A model generated the notes under the pieces. The model did not search any database and was not told the origin of the DNA. It saw nothing but the letters and a program-made list of their open reading frames with translations. Made by a program: the position numbers and the translations under genes. 64,000 bases of DNA from Cavia porcellus (Eukaryota; Chordata; Mammalia; Rodentia; Caviidae), in the NCBI RefSeq assembly GCF_034190915.1, contig NW_026947485.1, forward strand, positions 31,075,519-31,139,518, given 5' to 3'. How positions within the stretch are numbered: position 1 is the stretch's first letter; each line of letters opens with the position of its first letter. Below are positions 1 to 12,039 of this stretch, piece after piece.

Positions 1-620
1 TCTCCAGGATTCCCTCCACTTACCCCTCCCTGCGGATTCTGCTCACAGTGGCTGCTTCCCAAACGTCTCCTCACTCTTCACAACACCACCAGCCCTCTGT
101 GCTCTCTCTCTTCCACGTCTTCTGCTGCCCTTCCTCGCACCTCCTTCCTGCGTCCAGCATCTTCCTTTCTCTTCTCCCGTCCCAGACTGCAGCATTTCCT
201 TTCGTATCTAATCAGCTAATGGAGCCTTTTCAGCCATCCTCAGGTCTCTTTTCACTATTATTCTGCAGAGTAGACAAGGCTCAACAAATCTAGCAGAATA
301 AACATGAATATTTCTTAAACTGGAGAGGGATGAGTGCCTTGAATAATTCTCAGGCACTGATAGTTACTATAAGAGTGTTCTCGGCTGCTCTCTGTGATGG
401 AACCAATTCTCAGTTCTCTCACGAGCCATTTGGAAGTTGAGGAGGCTTCTTTGTTGTCTCTTCTAGTTATTACCGGAGATACTCCTTCTCAGGCACATCA
501 GTAAGCGCAAAATCCAGAGGCTTCTCTGGGAATGAACTGTTTAAGAGCTCACCCTTCACAGGGCCTCCTCTCCTCTGAGATTCCACCTCTACATTCCCGG
601 GAGTCTACCTGCTGTTTCAT
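1..620. other. Unassigned non-repetitive sequence
   Basis: The first 250 bases are pyrimidine-rich and carry an 81-codon frame (48-293) made largely of Ser, Pro, Phe and Leu, as expected of translated C/T-rich DNA. I see no domain, splice pattern or repeat that I recognise. Confidence 0.4.
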
Positions 621-624
621 GGCA

Positions 625-2285
625 CAGTTTGCCAGTGCAAGGAAAACAATTTTCCACATTAAGATGAAAATAGATGTTTTTTAGATTTTCTACCAAATTT
701 TTTAAAAATCCCTTTAATTTTGACTTTGCTGAGAGTTTTTATCTAGAATAGGGGTTTATCCTAATACTTTTTCCTGAAGTTGTTGGGATAATCATTGGGC
801 ACTCTCCTTTTGATGAACTATATGGATTTTCAAATGTTGAACCAGCCTTGTATTCCTAGAGAAAACTCAAAATGGTTGTGAAGTGTTATCTTTTTTGCAT
901 ATTGCTGGAGTCATTTTCTCAATTTGGTTAGGAATTTTGAAAATCCGTTTAGAATAAAAATAAGCCTATGATTTTCTTTTTTTAATAGTGTCCTTATTCA
1001 GGTTTTGTTTTCCAATTTCCAAGCCTTACACGATGAGCCTTGCCTTTTACCTTTTTGGAGGAATTTGCTTAAAAATTGTTTTATTTCTACCTTACACTCC
1101 TGATGTCTTCCATACAAGAATCCCCTCTTGATCTCTGGATTTTGGCAATCTCTTACCTGTCTTATTTTCAATATTAGCGGGAATTTACTTATTACTAGGG
1201 TTCTGTCCTTTCAAAACAATTTGATTTTGTTGATCTTCCTCTGTTATGCATATATTTATGACTTTTTACATTGATTCTACTTTAATCTTTATTTTATCCA
1301 TTTACTTCTACTGACATTAATTTGTTGTTCTTTTCCTGCCTACTTAAATTGGATGCTTAGATCATTTGTTTGCTTAGCCTTTTTTCTAATGTATCAATTT
1401 GAAACTATGCATATCTTCTAAGAACAGATTTAGTTGTGCCTCACAAGCCTGATGTTTCCTATTTTAATCATTTAGTTCATTTTACTGTTTAAGATTTCAT
1501 TGTAATAATTTTTGTCCATGAGTTAGCCAAAAACGTATTGCTCAGCTTCCAAACAGTTGGAGATTTTCCCCATAGTATTTATTTATTATTACTGATTTCA
1601 CGCTTAATCCCTTTATATTCAGATAACATATTATACATGGTTTCCATTCCTTGACATTTGTTGAGATTGCATTATAGCCAAGAATGGGATTTATTTTGGT
1701 AAATGTTCCATGAGGCTTGGAAAAAAGAGTATGTGTTCCACAGATGCTGAGCATAGAATTCTATATATACAAATATATATACAAATATGGTAAAGTTTGT
1801 TACTCTTGCTTTTCAAATTTCCTATGTATTTGCTGAATATATTTTTTATTATATTTGCTACTGAGAAGGATTGCTTTAAAGATCTACTATTGTGAGTGTA
1901 GGAACACCTTTTTCTATTTTTAGTTGTCAGTTTTTTCTTTATATAATAAAAAGCTATTTTATTTATTGAATATAAATTCAGGAATGAATTTTTCATAGCT
2001 TTATCTTTCTAAAATGTCCCTTTTTAGCAGCATCCCTTGTGTCTTACTATTCTCCAAAAAACTTGTCCTTTATTTCTAGATTTTCATTCATTTAGATTTA
2101 GCATAATTACCAATAAATTTGAGTTTAAACCCCCCATATTGCTGGTCTACATGTCCCACCTGTTTTATGTTCTTTTCCATCTTTTGGCTTAATTAGGTAT
2201 TGTAATTATCCTTTAATAACTTGCAAATAACATATATTTTTGTTATCTTTTATAGTTTTCTAAACAAGCTCAAAAGGTCAGTTTG
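625..2285 (-). mobile_element. Old L1 fragment, ORF2 part, antisense
   Basis: On the plus strand this stretch reads as T-rich reverse-complement L1 ORF2. The reverse-transcriptase part lies on the left (around 780-1000, with the block equivalent to 'gttgaaccagccttgtattc'). The linker and upstream ORF2 part extend rightwards to about 2,280. All frames are broken by stops and indels and the longest open piece is about 100 codons, so it is an ancient, dead copy. The 5' and 3' ends are both missing. Family (LINE-1) is inferred from remembered consensus; subfamily is not assigned. Confidence 0.75.
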
Positions 2286-2685
2286 TTAAAGAATGTTGAA
2301 ACGTATCCCTTTATCACTTTATGTGATGATTCTGGAAGCACAAATACACACCCTAAATGAAAAAAACTACATAGAGTGTGAGTCATGAGTTTATATTAAG
2401 CTTAGAAGAGAAAAGACAACATTATTCTAGTAAATATTGGGCTAATGAAGTACATCTTCATTCCTGGACAGTCAGTATAAGTGATGTAAACTCATAATGA
2501 ACAGTAGCTAGAAATTGGCTGACAATTCCCATGCTCTAAGGGAAAAATTGCACAGAAAGTGCACAGGCTAAGTTTTTTAGGAAGGAGAGAAAACTAGAAA
2601 GGTAGAGTTTACAGGCAACCAGAAAATATATGAAGACCACAGAAGAATAAATATTCATTGATATCTGTGATGTGTTGGTTCTCAG
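2286..2685. other. Unassigned AT-rich sequence
   Basis: Lies between the antisense L1 and the DNA-transposon remnant. No open frame of note and no repeat recognised. Confidence 0.35.
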
Positions 2686-2972
2686 CCGTGTCCTTATACT
2701 AAAATCCATGGATGCTGAAGTCCCTTTTAGAAAATACGTATATTTATATTTAATTTACAGACACCCCCATATTTGTTAAATCATCTCAAAATTAGTTATA
2801 ATGTCTAACAATGTAAATACTATGTAAACACTTATTATCCTGTATACTGTAGGAAATATAAGGCATGAAAAAACATACATGTTCATTACAGGTGCATTTT
2901 TACAAATATTTTTGACCCACATTTAGTTCAATCCTGAGTGCAGAACCCACATCTGCAAAGTACTGACTGCAT
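2686..2972. mobile_element. Non-autonomous Tc1/mariner-type DNA transposon remnant
   Basis: The left part contains 'aaaatccatggatgctgaag' and the right end carries 'gcagaacccacatctgc'. These are decayed versions of the paired 'ccgcggatgc' terminal motifs of a common mammalian MITE-like repeat whose centre resembles 'aaatcatctcaaaattagttataat'. There is no coding capacity. A second copy of what looks like the same family is at 11,690-11,850, in the opposite orientation. The exact family name is not assigned. Confidence 0.6.
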
Positions 2973-5055
2973 GAAAACCTGGTCCATATGTTGCTTGCTT
3001 GGTTGGGGGGAGGCCAGGCTCCTTTCCCTGAGGAAATGCTTGGGTTTCTGGTTTACCATCTTGTCTGGCTGATGGACTAAAGAGAAAAATTACAGTAGGA
3101 GTCCTTAGCTCTCCCACAGTTTAGCTACCTTGTGTATATATGCTCATATGACAAAGGGACCATTGGAAAAGTTAAACCTTAGAGAAAATCTGTGCCTCTG
3201 TTCCCTCTGGCACTTTTCCTACTTGTATGAGGGAGGTACCTGCCTAAGAGATGAAACTCCGCGTAAGTGTAAAGTTCACAAGAACTTTGCCAAGAGCTGA
3301 AAGGGATTTCAGATGAGGTGCAATTCTTGGGCCACGGAGCCTCCACATGGACTTCCTTTGGGTGTGTCACACATCTGCAGAAGGAGGTTGCACAGGAAAG
3401 TTTTATGACCTCTAAGGGAGAATGTGAACTGATCTGTGTATGCAGCTTATGTAGCTTATTTTCTGATTTTCTCTGTATATTCCTCCCACTTCTCTCTTTC
3501 TAACATTCTTTCCTTCTTGGTCTCATCATTTCATCTCTCATTCTTACCTTGGATTTCTTGCTGACCCAAATTTCATTAGCTTGCAAACCAGGCCCCACCT
3601 CAGCCCATGGTACATGCAGGACAAACACAATTTCTCCTTGTACGGTTTTGTATTCTGATACTTCAGTATGTGAGCAGTCTTCTGGGGCCTATTCTCCCTT
3701 CCAAACCCCAGACTGATGTGGTTCAAATTATTATCTAGCCAGGTGTCTTCTGTTCCCTGATTGATCAGTTTTCTTCCCTCTACATTCAAGCAGAGAACTG
3801 AGGAGAATATATTTGGTGTCACCCAGTTGGTTCTTTTGTTAAATTTTCAGTGCCTACTTTGTATTCGCTAAAGAAAAATACCAACATTCCATGGCTAGAT
3901 TGCAAGCTATTCTAAATTATAGTATATTGGTTATGGAAATAAAGTTTGCAATGGAAAAATATTCTAATTGGAGATCATAAAGCATGATAAGAAAACATTT
4001 TACCTGTGTTATTGCTCTTATAATTTATTCATTGACTCTTAATTTGTTATTCATGAATGCATAAGTAGATACTTGGTCTGTATCTGTCTCTACTCTGAGA
4101 ATCTGATCCTGAGCAGCTTCTAAAACTTCAGAAAAGCATACATAGTATCAGTTTGAATTAGATGGTGTATTAGGTTAATAAAAGCTAAGCTGCTAAAGCA
4201 AAATGACAACCCTCTCACCCCTCCCAAGTGCTATGGCTTGAATAAGATGTAGTTTAATTCTGCTCATAAATTATATGAAAGGTAGTGAGAAATCTCTGCT
4301 CCACAAAGCCATGGTGAAATACAGTCATTTCATGTTGTTGGTAACTGTCTGTCATCCCTGAACTGTTCTTTTTACTTAAGAGACAAAGAGTTGGATTATT
4401 GTTTTGCCTGGCTTTAAATTCTTGAGAAAAGGAAAGAGAAAATACAAGGCATAAAAAACAATATAACTTTCCTATTACAAATGAATAATGATCTCATTGA
4501 AAGGAGTATGGTGGAGCTCACCTAAGTAACTTTGGAAAACAAGAATTTTGTCTAAATCTTGTAAAATTAAAGATAAAAAAAGAATTCTGCACAAATGCTA
4601 CAACCAAGTTAGTAAATTTGTTTCTCAAAGAGTTGCATTTTAATAATTACAAAATTTGTTTATGTACATGTTAGGAATGACTAAATAAGAAAATATAGTA
4701 TAGATAATGGGAACCAGATTTTTAACTATTATAGAAAGGAGTAAGAAATAAGCAAAATGGAATGTTAAAATGAGCCTTACGGTGCTGATAGAATCTAAAG
4801 TTTTAGTATGAATTTAAGTGTTTTGACTACAAGCAGAACAGAGACATACAATGGGGTTTTTTTTGTACATAAGCATTCATAGATATATTTATTATCTCTT
4901 TTCTATAAAAGACCTAGAAGTCCAAAGTCTGCCTAGTACTCAGGTTTTGGTTTTGTAACACTTTTCTCCCATAAAGGGATCCAGAGTTCCTTAAAGAAGT
5001 GAATTATTTCAGAGGTAGGTCAAGAAAAAGACAGGTCAACTTTGAACGTTTGCAA
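2973..5055. other. Unassigned AT-rich stretch
   Basis: About 2 kb without a repeat I can name. Frames at 3,318-3,503 (plus) and 3,544-3,822 (minus) are short and lack recognisable domains. Some of the A-rich right half may be diverged LINE, but I cannot support that. Confidence 0.35.
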
Positions 5056-5059
5056 TGCC

Positions 5060-5665
5060 AGAAATAAGGAAGTGCCCCTAAAACATAAGATCTGTAGAAA
5101 AAGAGATCATCAACCTAAAGAAGTCCCTCTTGTCCAAAGTTGGAATGAATTAAGTGACCAAATAAATAATGATACACTGGATTAGAGCCCATGGGATAAA
5201 ATAAATATCCATGAATCTACAGTGTTATAAATAGTGACTGAATAAATAAATTAAGGATAAGAAATAGCTCTTAAATATAGAATAATTTCCATTAATGCAG
5301 ATGGAAATAAAAGCCTACTATCGAGAATACAATGGGAATTTCTAAGCAAAACTTTGAAGAAACAGTTTATTTGTGCAGCATCGAAGTATCTTTTTGAAGC
5401 TATTTATTAATTACAACGGAGAAAGACTAAGTTCATAGTCTATACAAGTGGGAGACACCACACTAATTCAGCGACCAAAGGCAAATATAAATAACAAAAC
5501 ATACTAACATCCTGAACTCCTTATAAGATGCATTGACCAGGGCATGAGTTGAACTCAAGGTATTCTTGCCAAAAATGAGAAAATGTTAGGCAAACTTATA
5601 CTGAAGGACATTCTATAAATAAGTGACCAGTGTCTTTTGAAAATTCCAGACTTACAAGAAGCATA
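5060..5665 (+). mobile_element. Probable old L1 3'-end fragment
   Basis: A-rich, gene-free sequence. Its right part (around 5,440-5,650) reads like the 3' region of ancient mammalian L1s, including a 'ggacattctataaataa' block followed by 'gaccagtgtcttttgaaaa'. No frame survives. Moderate to low certainty without a search. Confidence 0.45.
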
Positions 5666-5992
5666 AGAAACCCCTTAATCTTGTGATTTAATCAAGCCCA
5701 GGGCAGATAAAGTGCCCAGCCGAGCATTACTTGCGTCACCAATTTGCAGATTTATGAGCTATGTAAGCACTTCATATTTTAAACTACTAATTTCTGGGAT
5801 TCTTTGATCTGCAGAACCACTGTGTCAAGAGAGAACTAGCAGAAGTATGAAAAACTTCATGGCAATAAATTTGAAAGTGTAAATAGTCTAGTTTTGTTGA
5901 AAAGAATTTTAAGAATTGCTCTAAGAAGAAATAGAAAATCTGAACAGTCATGTGAAATAAAGAAATCAAATCTCTGCTTTAAAATGTCCCAC
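5666..5992. other. Unassigned sequence
   Basis: About 330 bases between the L1-like 3' fragment and the LTR. Nothing recognised. Confidence 0.3.
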
Positions 5993-6345
5993 AGTTTTTA
6001 GTCAGTTTATTCATTACTGAGACACAATATCTGATGCCCTACTACTTACAGGAAGAGAGGTGTATTCTTGGTCACAATTTCAAAAGTTTCAGTCCATGAA
6101 ACTTGGAGTGTCAGCTCAAGATAGAAACAGCATGATAGAAGGGCTTGCTGGAGAGGAAGGCTCCTCCTGCCATGGTGGCTAGGAAACAAGATATAGAATG
6201 GAGGAGCTGAGAAAAGAGACATACCCTTCTAGAGGTGCCTGATGACCTGTCTCCCAATCAAGGCACACTTCTTAATGGCCCACCTGACACAATCAGGATA
6301 GTGCCCTCATCATCCATTCACCTTCCAAACACTAGACTATCATGG
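5993..6345 (-). mobile_element. Solo LTR, MaLR-like, antisense
   Basis: The left edge reads 'gtcagtttattcattactga' and is followed by 'gtttcagtccatgaaac'. The right edge carries the reverse-complement LTR start ('ccttccaaacactagac'). The same layout recurs at 27,957-28,378 (minus) and, in sense, near 24,249 and 42,029. No internal retroviral sequence adjoins it, so it is most simply a solo LTR. Confidence 0.65.
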
Positions 6346-6879
6346 TCACTTCGATACAAACCACCACACTGAAAATTCTGCTGGTCTACGTAACTTCACT
6401 GGTGAATTCTTCTTACACGTAAGGAACATGCAAAAATAATCAGAGACAGCTTGTTCAGGAAAACAAAGATAAAATGCAGCTAGTATAACCTTCATAGCAA
6501 AGCCTGAAAAACAAAGGAATTTACAGACCAATTTCTTTGTGAACATAAATATGAAGTCCCAAATAACTAATCTCCTTGTACCAAACATGGAGAAGAAAGG
6601 GATAAAAAAGACTTAACATGTGTTATGCACCTGTATCAACTCCACACAAGGAATGTGATCATTCTGTACTTCAAACATGTACAGAAAAAAAAGTGATATA
6701 AAACCAAACAAAATAGAAATAAGAGGAAATTTACTTAATATGACAAAAGGTATCTGGCAAAAAAAAAATCCTCAAACACATAATAGAGAAAAAGCAGTTA
6801 AAATTAAACTATAATACTTATTTCACCAAATTAATTTAACATCATATTGGAAATCCAAGCACATAAAATATGGCAAAAA
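6346..6879. other. Unassigned A-rich sequence, possibly L1
   Basis: A-rich on the plus strand and leads directly into clear L1 ORF2 sequence, so it may be its diverged upstream part, but no block is specific enough to call. Confidence 0.35.
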
Positions 6880-7905
6880 GAAACACAAGGTATGAAGATT
6901 AGAAATAAATAAATCTAACATAATTCAAAGAAAATATGTATAGATAGAAAGTGCAAAGTAATCTATAGATAAACTATTAGGATCAATAATCAATTTAACA
7001 TGGTATCTAGCATAAAATTAACACATAATAATCAATTGTATGTCTATGTATTACCAAAGTTACATAAGAATCTGCAACAGCATCAAAAATAGTAGATACT
7101 CAGAAATAAATCTATCAAATCTATTGCCTTTCTACACAGAAACCATAAAATATTACTAGAGAAATTAAAACAACACTAAATAAACCAAAGGTTACACCTT
7201 GATGATTGATTGGAAATTTCAGTATTGAAAGATTCTTAATTAGTAGAAGCAATGTAATCTTAACCAAAATATAAACAAGCGTTTTGTGGGAATTCCAAAC
7301 TGATCTTATATAGAAATATAAATGACTTAGAATAGCTAAGGTATTCTCAAATAGTTGGAAACTACCAGACATTAACACTTTTTAGAAATTATATTAATAT
7401 AATATTGACACAATGAAATAGAATTGAAAGCCAAGGCAAAAGAATGCGGTCACTTGATTTATAACAATGGTGTCATTGAAATGCTCTAGGGAAACTATGG
7501 CCTTGGTAATAAATAACACTGGATTCACTAGCTATGCAGATTAGGAGAATAACCCTTGAGCCCTACTGCACATGATACACAAAAACCAATTCTAAATTGA
7601 TCAATTGTTAAGAAACAAAGTTCCTAGAACCTAGAAGATAATTTCAGAGTGTATCTTTAATATTGTAGGGGCAATCAAATATTCTTTAACCAAGACTGAG
7701 AAGCACCAATCATAAAAAAGATTGACCAAGTAGATTTCATTACAATTAAAAACTTCGGTCATCTCTAGACACCATCAGTAAGAAGGAAAATCCATGATTC
7801 AAAAAAGGTATTTGTAATAGATATTTAGGAATTGTAACAAGTATGTATGTTATAAGTCACACATATAATAATAAACTATCATCTTTTAATTAAATTAAAA
7901 GGATA
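6880..7905 (+). mobile_element. Old L1 ORF2 fossil, left segment of a split element
   Basis: Contains decayed ORF2 downstream of the RT core. The equivalent of 'caatcaattgtatgtctatg' and 'gcatcaaaaatagtagatac' is followed by 'gaaaccataaaatattactagag' (split around 7,140) and later the region near 'attgaccaagtagatttcat'. Stops and frameshifts are abundant. The element stops abruptly at about 7,905, where a younger B1-L1 insertion begins, and resumes at 8,932. Confidence 0.75.
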
Positions 7906-7910
7906 AATAA

Positions 7911-7978
7911 GGCAGGCCTGATGGCCCACACCTATAATCCCAGCACTCAAGAAGCTGAAGCAGGATTGCTGTGAGCCC
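7911..7978 (+). mobile_element. 5' part of a B1 SINE fused to L1
   Basis: Starts at the B1 5' end (around 'ggcaggcctgatggcccac') and includes the 7SL-like A-box region and 'ataatcccagcactca'. It ends after about 68 bases and passes directly into L1 3' sequence, with no A-tail or target-site repeat at the junction. Confidence 0.75.
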
Positions 7979-8918
7979 ACCAAAGGAAACAACCAACAGA
8001 ATGAAGAGACAACCTGCAGAATGGGAAACCATTTTTGCAAGCTACACCTCAGAAAGCAGATTAATATCTAAGATATATAAAGAACTCAAAGAAACTAGGC
8101 ACACCCTCCAAATACATGAACCAATCATAAAAACAGATAACTGAAATGAATAGACACTTCTCAAAAGAAGTACAAATGGCCAATAAATACATGAACAATT
8201 GTTCACCATCTCTGACCATTGGAGAAATGCAAATTAAAACAGCGCTAAGATTCCATCTCACGTCAGAAAAAAATGGCCATCATCAAGAAATCAACCAATA
8301 AAAAATGCTGGCAAGGATGCCAGGAAAAAAGAAACATTCTACATTATTGGTAAGAATGTAAACTACTACAACCACTATGGAAATCAGTTTGGAGAGTCCT
8401 CACAAAACTAAAACTAGAAATTCCATTTAATTCCCCTCTGAAATATCTTCCCCAAAGAGACACAGACATCGTATTACAGTGTTACATGCACACCAGTGTT
8501 TAGAGCAGCACAACTCATAATAGGTAAATCTAGGAAGCAGCCTGTATGTTCAACAACAGATAAATGGATAAAGAAAAGGTGGCGTTTCTGTATAACAGAG
8601 TACTACTATGAAGAGGAACAAACTTCAGTCATCTGTAGGAAAATGGATGCGCCTTGAAATCATAATGTTAAGTGAGACAAATCAGACACATAAGATTAAA
8701 TAGCACATGGTTTCTTTTATAGGGGAAATGCAAAGTATAAATAAATTAAAGAGTAAAATAAAAGATAAATAATAGAAATGGAGATAGATCTTTTTCAAAA
8801 AGGAAAGGAAACAAGAGATGGAAAAATAATTAAAATGTACTTGTTCCAACTTCCCACAATGAACGTAATTGTTATGTAGCGTAAATATGTACTAGTAGAA
8901 AATAAAAATTAAAAACAT
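7979..8918 (+). mobile_element. Younger L1 3' fragment (ORF2 end and 3' UTR)
   Basis: Covers the ORF2 C-terminal coding region ('aatggccatcatcaagaaatc' near 8,270; 'gtttagagcagcacaactcat' near 8,497) and the 3' UTR. It ends in an A-rich tail at about 8,900-8,918. It closely parallels the 3' end of the larger L1 at 55,836-59,560, so both are from a related, more recent L1 lineage than the sequence on either side. With the B1 head it is bracketed by a near-match repeat (7,894-7,906 and 8,919-8,931). Confidence 0.8.
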
Positions 8919-8931
8919 ATTAGAAAGATAA

Positions 8932-9895
8932 CATGAAAACACGCCAAGACTTTTATGTAGGAACTTCACTAAAGAAAATATACAAATGGCTAGCAAGCAC
9001 TGAAAAGGTGCTCAACATAATTAGCCATGGGAGAAACTTATTAAAGCCACAGGAAGACACTCACACCTGCAAGCTTATTTTTATTAAAATAAATTGATGA
9101 TGCCTTGGGTTGGCAAGGATGTGGAACTCTTATATGCTATTAATGGGAATGTAGATTAGTACAAGCACTTTAGAGAGCCTTTTAGCAGTGCCTACCAAGT
9201 CTTACACACATGTGCACTCATGCATCCACACAAAACACAGTGTCTGTGACCCAGCAGTTCCATTTCTAAGCTTACATCCAACAGAAATGTGTGCATATAT
9301 TCATCTTTGTGACAGGTACATGACAGACGTTAATGGTTTAATCCTAAAACCAGGAACAAATTTAAATGTATACCAGCACTAGAACAGATAAATGTATTAG
9401 CACATTGACAATATCTAATACTATAGAATAATAAAATAGAATATCGAATGCTATAGAATAATATGTCTTAAATACCAATATGGATGACTATCACAGACAT
9501 AATGCTCAAAGGAACCATATGAAAAAGCATGTTGTATGATACAATTAACAGAACCTCTGGAATCAGGCAGTGCTGACCATGGGGGTAGAAATCAGCATCA
9601 TGGTTACTTTTAATGGACATACAATGATTTGGAGGCAGTGTGAGGAAGACTTTCTTTCATTTTCTTTTTCTTTTTTGGTACCGGGAATCCATCCCAGGAT
9701 GTTGTGCTTACCAGGCAAGTGCTGAGCCACTGAGCTGTATCACTGGCCCAAGGAAGTTCCTTGCATGACAGGAATAATTTGTACTTTGACATGGGTGATG
9801 GTTATATGGATGTATCCACTTTTTAAAATTCCATTGAGCTTGCTCTTAGGATTTGTGCACTATTCAATATGCATACACTTCAAAAACTCTGAACA
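8932..9895 (+). mobile_element. Old L1, right segment with 3' UTR
   Basis: Continues the element interrupted at 7,905. It resumes at the ORF2 block around 'tatacaaatggctagcaagc', followed by 'ggttggcaaggatgtggaac' (9,109), 'cccagcagttccatttctaa' (9,250) and a 3' UTR reaching 'gatggttatatggatgtatcc' and 'aggatttgtgcactattc' (9,795-9,870). An antisense ID SINE interrupts it at 9,650-9,749. No frame survives. Confidence 0.75.
9650..9749 (-). mobile_element. ID-like SINE, antisense, diverged
   Basis: Reverse complement of the ID body: T-rich run, 'ggtaccgggaatccatccc' (B-box side), then 'gagccactgagctgtat' (A-box side). It sits in the 3' UTR of the old L1. Target-site repeats are not clear. Confidence 0.75.
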
Positions 9896-11689
9896 GGTAT
9901 GAATAACAAGGGATAGATTATATCAGAGTAAAGCAAAAGAAATTTTCTCAAAATCCAATTGGGCTTTGGAATACATATGTCATATAATTTACCACGGAGA
10001 CATTTATTTTTAGCACATCTGTAAATTTCCAGTCTTTGTTATTTCAGGAGAAGTTGAAGGAGGAAGGAAAGATTTGGGATTGTTTTCTCACTTCATCCGT
10101 TTCTGAAAACCCCTCTTCTCGGGCTGTGGCTCCTTAGCCAAGCCAGACTCCACCATGGACAACTGGGAAAGCAGATTTTATTCCCTGCAGTTCTGCAGAG
10201 AAGTTGGCTGCTGTGTTGCTTTATGAAATGAGGAACAATTCAAATAGCCATTAAATGAGTATAGTGATGATTATATTTCACAAGGAGATTAGAGATAGAG
10301 TTCATTAGTCTTTGTGATGCTGTTAAGGTGGGTATATTATCTGTGACACCTGCACATAAATATCAATCAGCCAAAGTCATAAGAAAGACTACAGAACTTT
10401 CTGTTAGCAACCATGCTCCCCACAAGGTGCCCCTCTGTCACTCCTCAAGGCTCCCCCTCCAAGTTCCTGTGTTGGCTTCCTTCTGCAGGAGAGCAGTCGC
10501 TTTCTGATGATTTCACTGTAACCCCTGTCAACTCCACCATGCTGCCACCCACCATTCCCAAGAATCACACTTCAAATCTGCCTTTTAGAAACTCCATGAT
10601 CTAGACACATTTATATGCCATAACACATTTTTAAAAGAATATTAGCTTGCACACTGTATTATTTCCCAAAACCTGCATGTCATGTGGCCCTTGTAGCATT
10701 CCTTTCCAACCAAACTTCTCCCTGTGGCAGTTTCTACAGGAAGAAAACTCTCTAAAGTTAGGAAGCAAAACCCCCAGCTGAATAGATGGTGGACATCGAA
10801 GTTATGCTCCATTGAAAAAGCCAGTCATTTGCCCCTGCTTTTATTTAGGCTGTGGTGAGGCTGACAGTGACCACGTGCTATATTTGAATCTGCATTATTT
10901 GGAGGACAGTACCTATGTAGACTGTGAAGGAGAAGGGCTGGTGTTCTGTCCGGGGATCCCTGATCAGTGTCCTTTCCTGCTGAGTCCCCATCAGTTGGGT
11001 TTAATCTCCCACCAGTTCTGAAGATTTTGCTCAGGGCCAGCAGCTGCTGGAAGTCCCATCACTAACAACATTAGGCCAGGACAGTGGGAGGGTAGCTCAC
11101 AGGGCAGGGAGGCCTGCTCATCAGGGCCTGGCATCTCCGGTGGCAAAGCCTCCCTGGGAAAGGCTTCTGGGCTCCTCCTCACATGGCACCTCCTTTGCTC
11201 CTTCCGCTTCGTGTCACTCTGCCAGTGGATCACTTTACTCATGTGGCTCGCAAAAGCAAACAGAAGCAAGAAGAGAAATTGACTCAGGACTGCTCTCAAC
11301 TCTGAAGAGAGTTATGAAAACACTCACCAATATTAAATAGTTAGAAATTTTTGTTTTGTTCAAGTCTGAACCCAAAACTTCCATTGGTATAAGTGTGCAT
11401 ATCGTTTCCACTGGGCAAGGAACTTAGTGTTTCATTTTCATTATAAAATATTTAACCAAATAGAAGTAAACTTCACAACTCACCCTTTACCTACCTTCTT
11501 TCCCTCCCCTTTTCTGTTATTATCTCCTTCCTAAAAGCAACCTTCCCCAATATTTGGCTGTACTTCCCAACTTCTACATTTGCAGGGTCAAATAATTGTG
11601 TGTCAAAAATATGGCTTTTAGAAGTCTCATAAAGTCCCAAACAGCAGAACTTGAATTTCTTGTGTGCTGATTACTGCACTAAATCCACT
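9896..11689. other. Unassigned sequence
   Basis: About 1.8 kb with somewhat higher GC than its surroundings. Overlapping short frames at 10,812-11,340 on both strands show no recognisable domain and no splice context. Parts near 11,430-11,600 could be diverged LINE, but I cannot support it. Confidence 0.35.
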
Positions 11690-11850
11690 CAAATGAGATG
11701 ATGTGTAGGTAATGGATTAGGTATGACAAGCAGTCTAGAGATGACTTTAAAGTAAATGAGAGGATATGTAATACTGTGCTGCTTTATTTTTAAAAATTGA
11801 GCATCCTTATATCCATGATAGGAGGATACCTAAAGACACTGAGGTACAGC
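11690..11850. mobile_element. DNA-transposon remnant, same type as 2,686-2,972
   Basis: The blocks 'agagatgactttaaagta', 'gaggatatgtaatactgtgc' and 'ttgagcatccttatatccat' occur in the order expected for the MITE-like repeat also seen at 2,686-2,972, in the opposite orientation. Only about half of the element is visible. Confidence 0.5.
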
Positions 11851-11915
11851 TATATACCCTTCCTATGTGCTCTCTTTATCTCTGATTTTTTACCTTTCTT
11901 AAATTACATATTGCT

Positions 11916-12017
11916 GAGGGCTGGGGATTTAGCTTAGCGGCACAAGCGCCTGCTTTGTAAGCAGGCAGTCATGAGTTCGATCCCCGGTACCAATAAAAAA
12001 GAAAAAGACAAAAAAAA
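11916..12017 (+). mobile_element. ID-like SINE with target-site duplication
   Basis: Full-length copy with A-box-like 'ggatttagcttagcggc', B-box-like 'gagttcgatccccggtac', then the lineage tail (ataaaaaagaaaaagac) and A-run. It is flanked by a perfect 15-base duplication, 'aaattacatattgct', at 11,901-11,915 and 12,018-12,032. It inserted into or next to the antisense old L1. Confidence 0.95.
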
Positions 12018-12039
12018 AAATTACATATTGCTATGTACC

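Noticed and set aside
11916..12017. tRNA gene suggested by A-box and B-box sequences
   Set aside because: The A and B boxes belong to a tRNA-derived ID SINE with an A-rich tail and target-site duplication. The same holds for the other ID copies.
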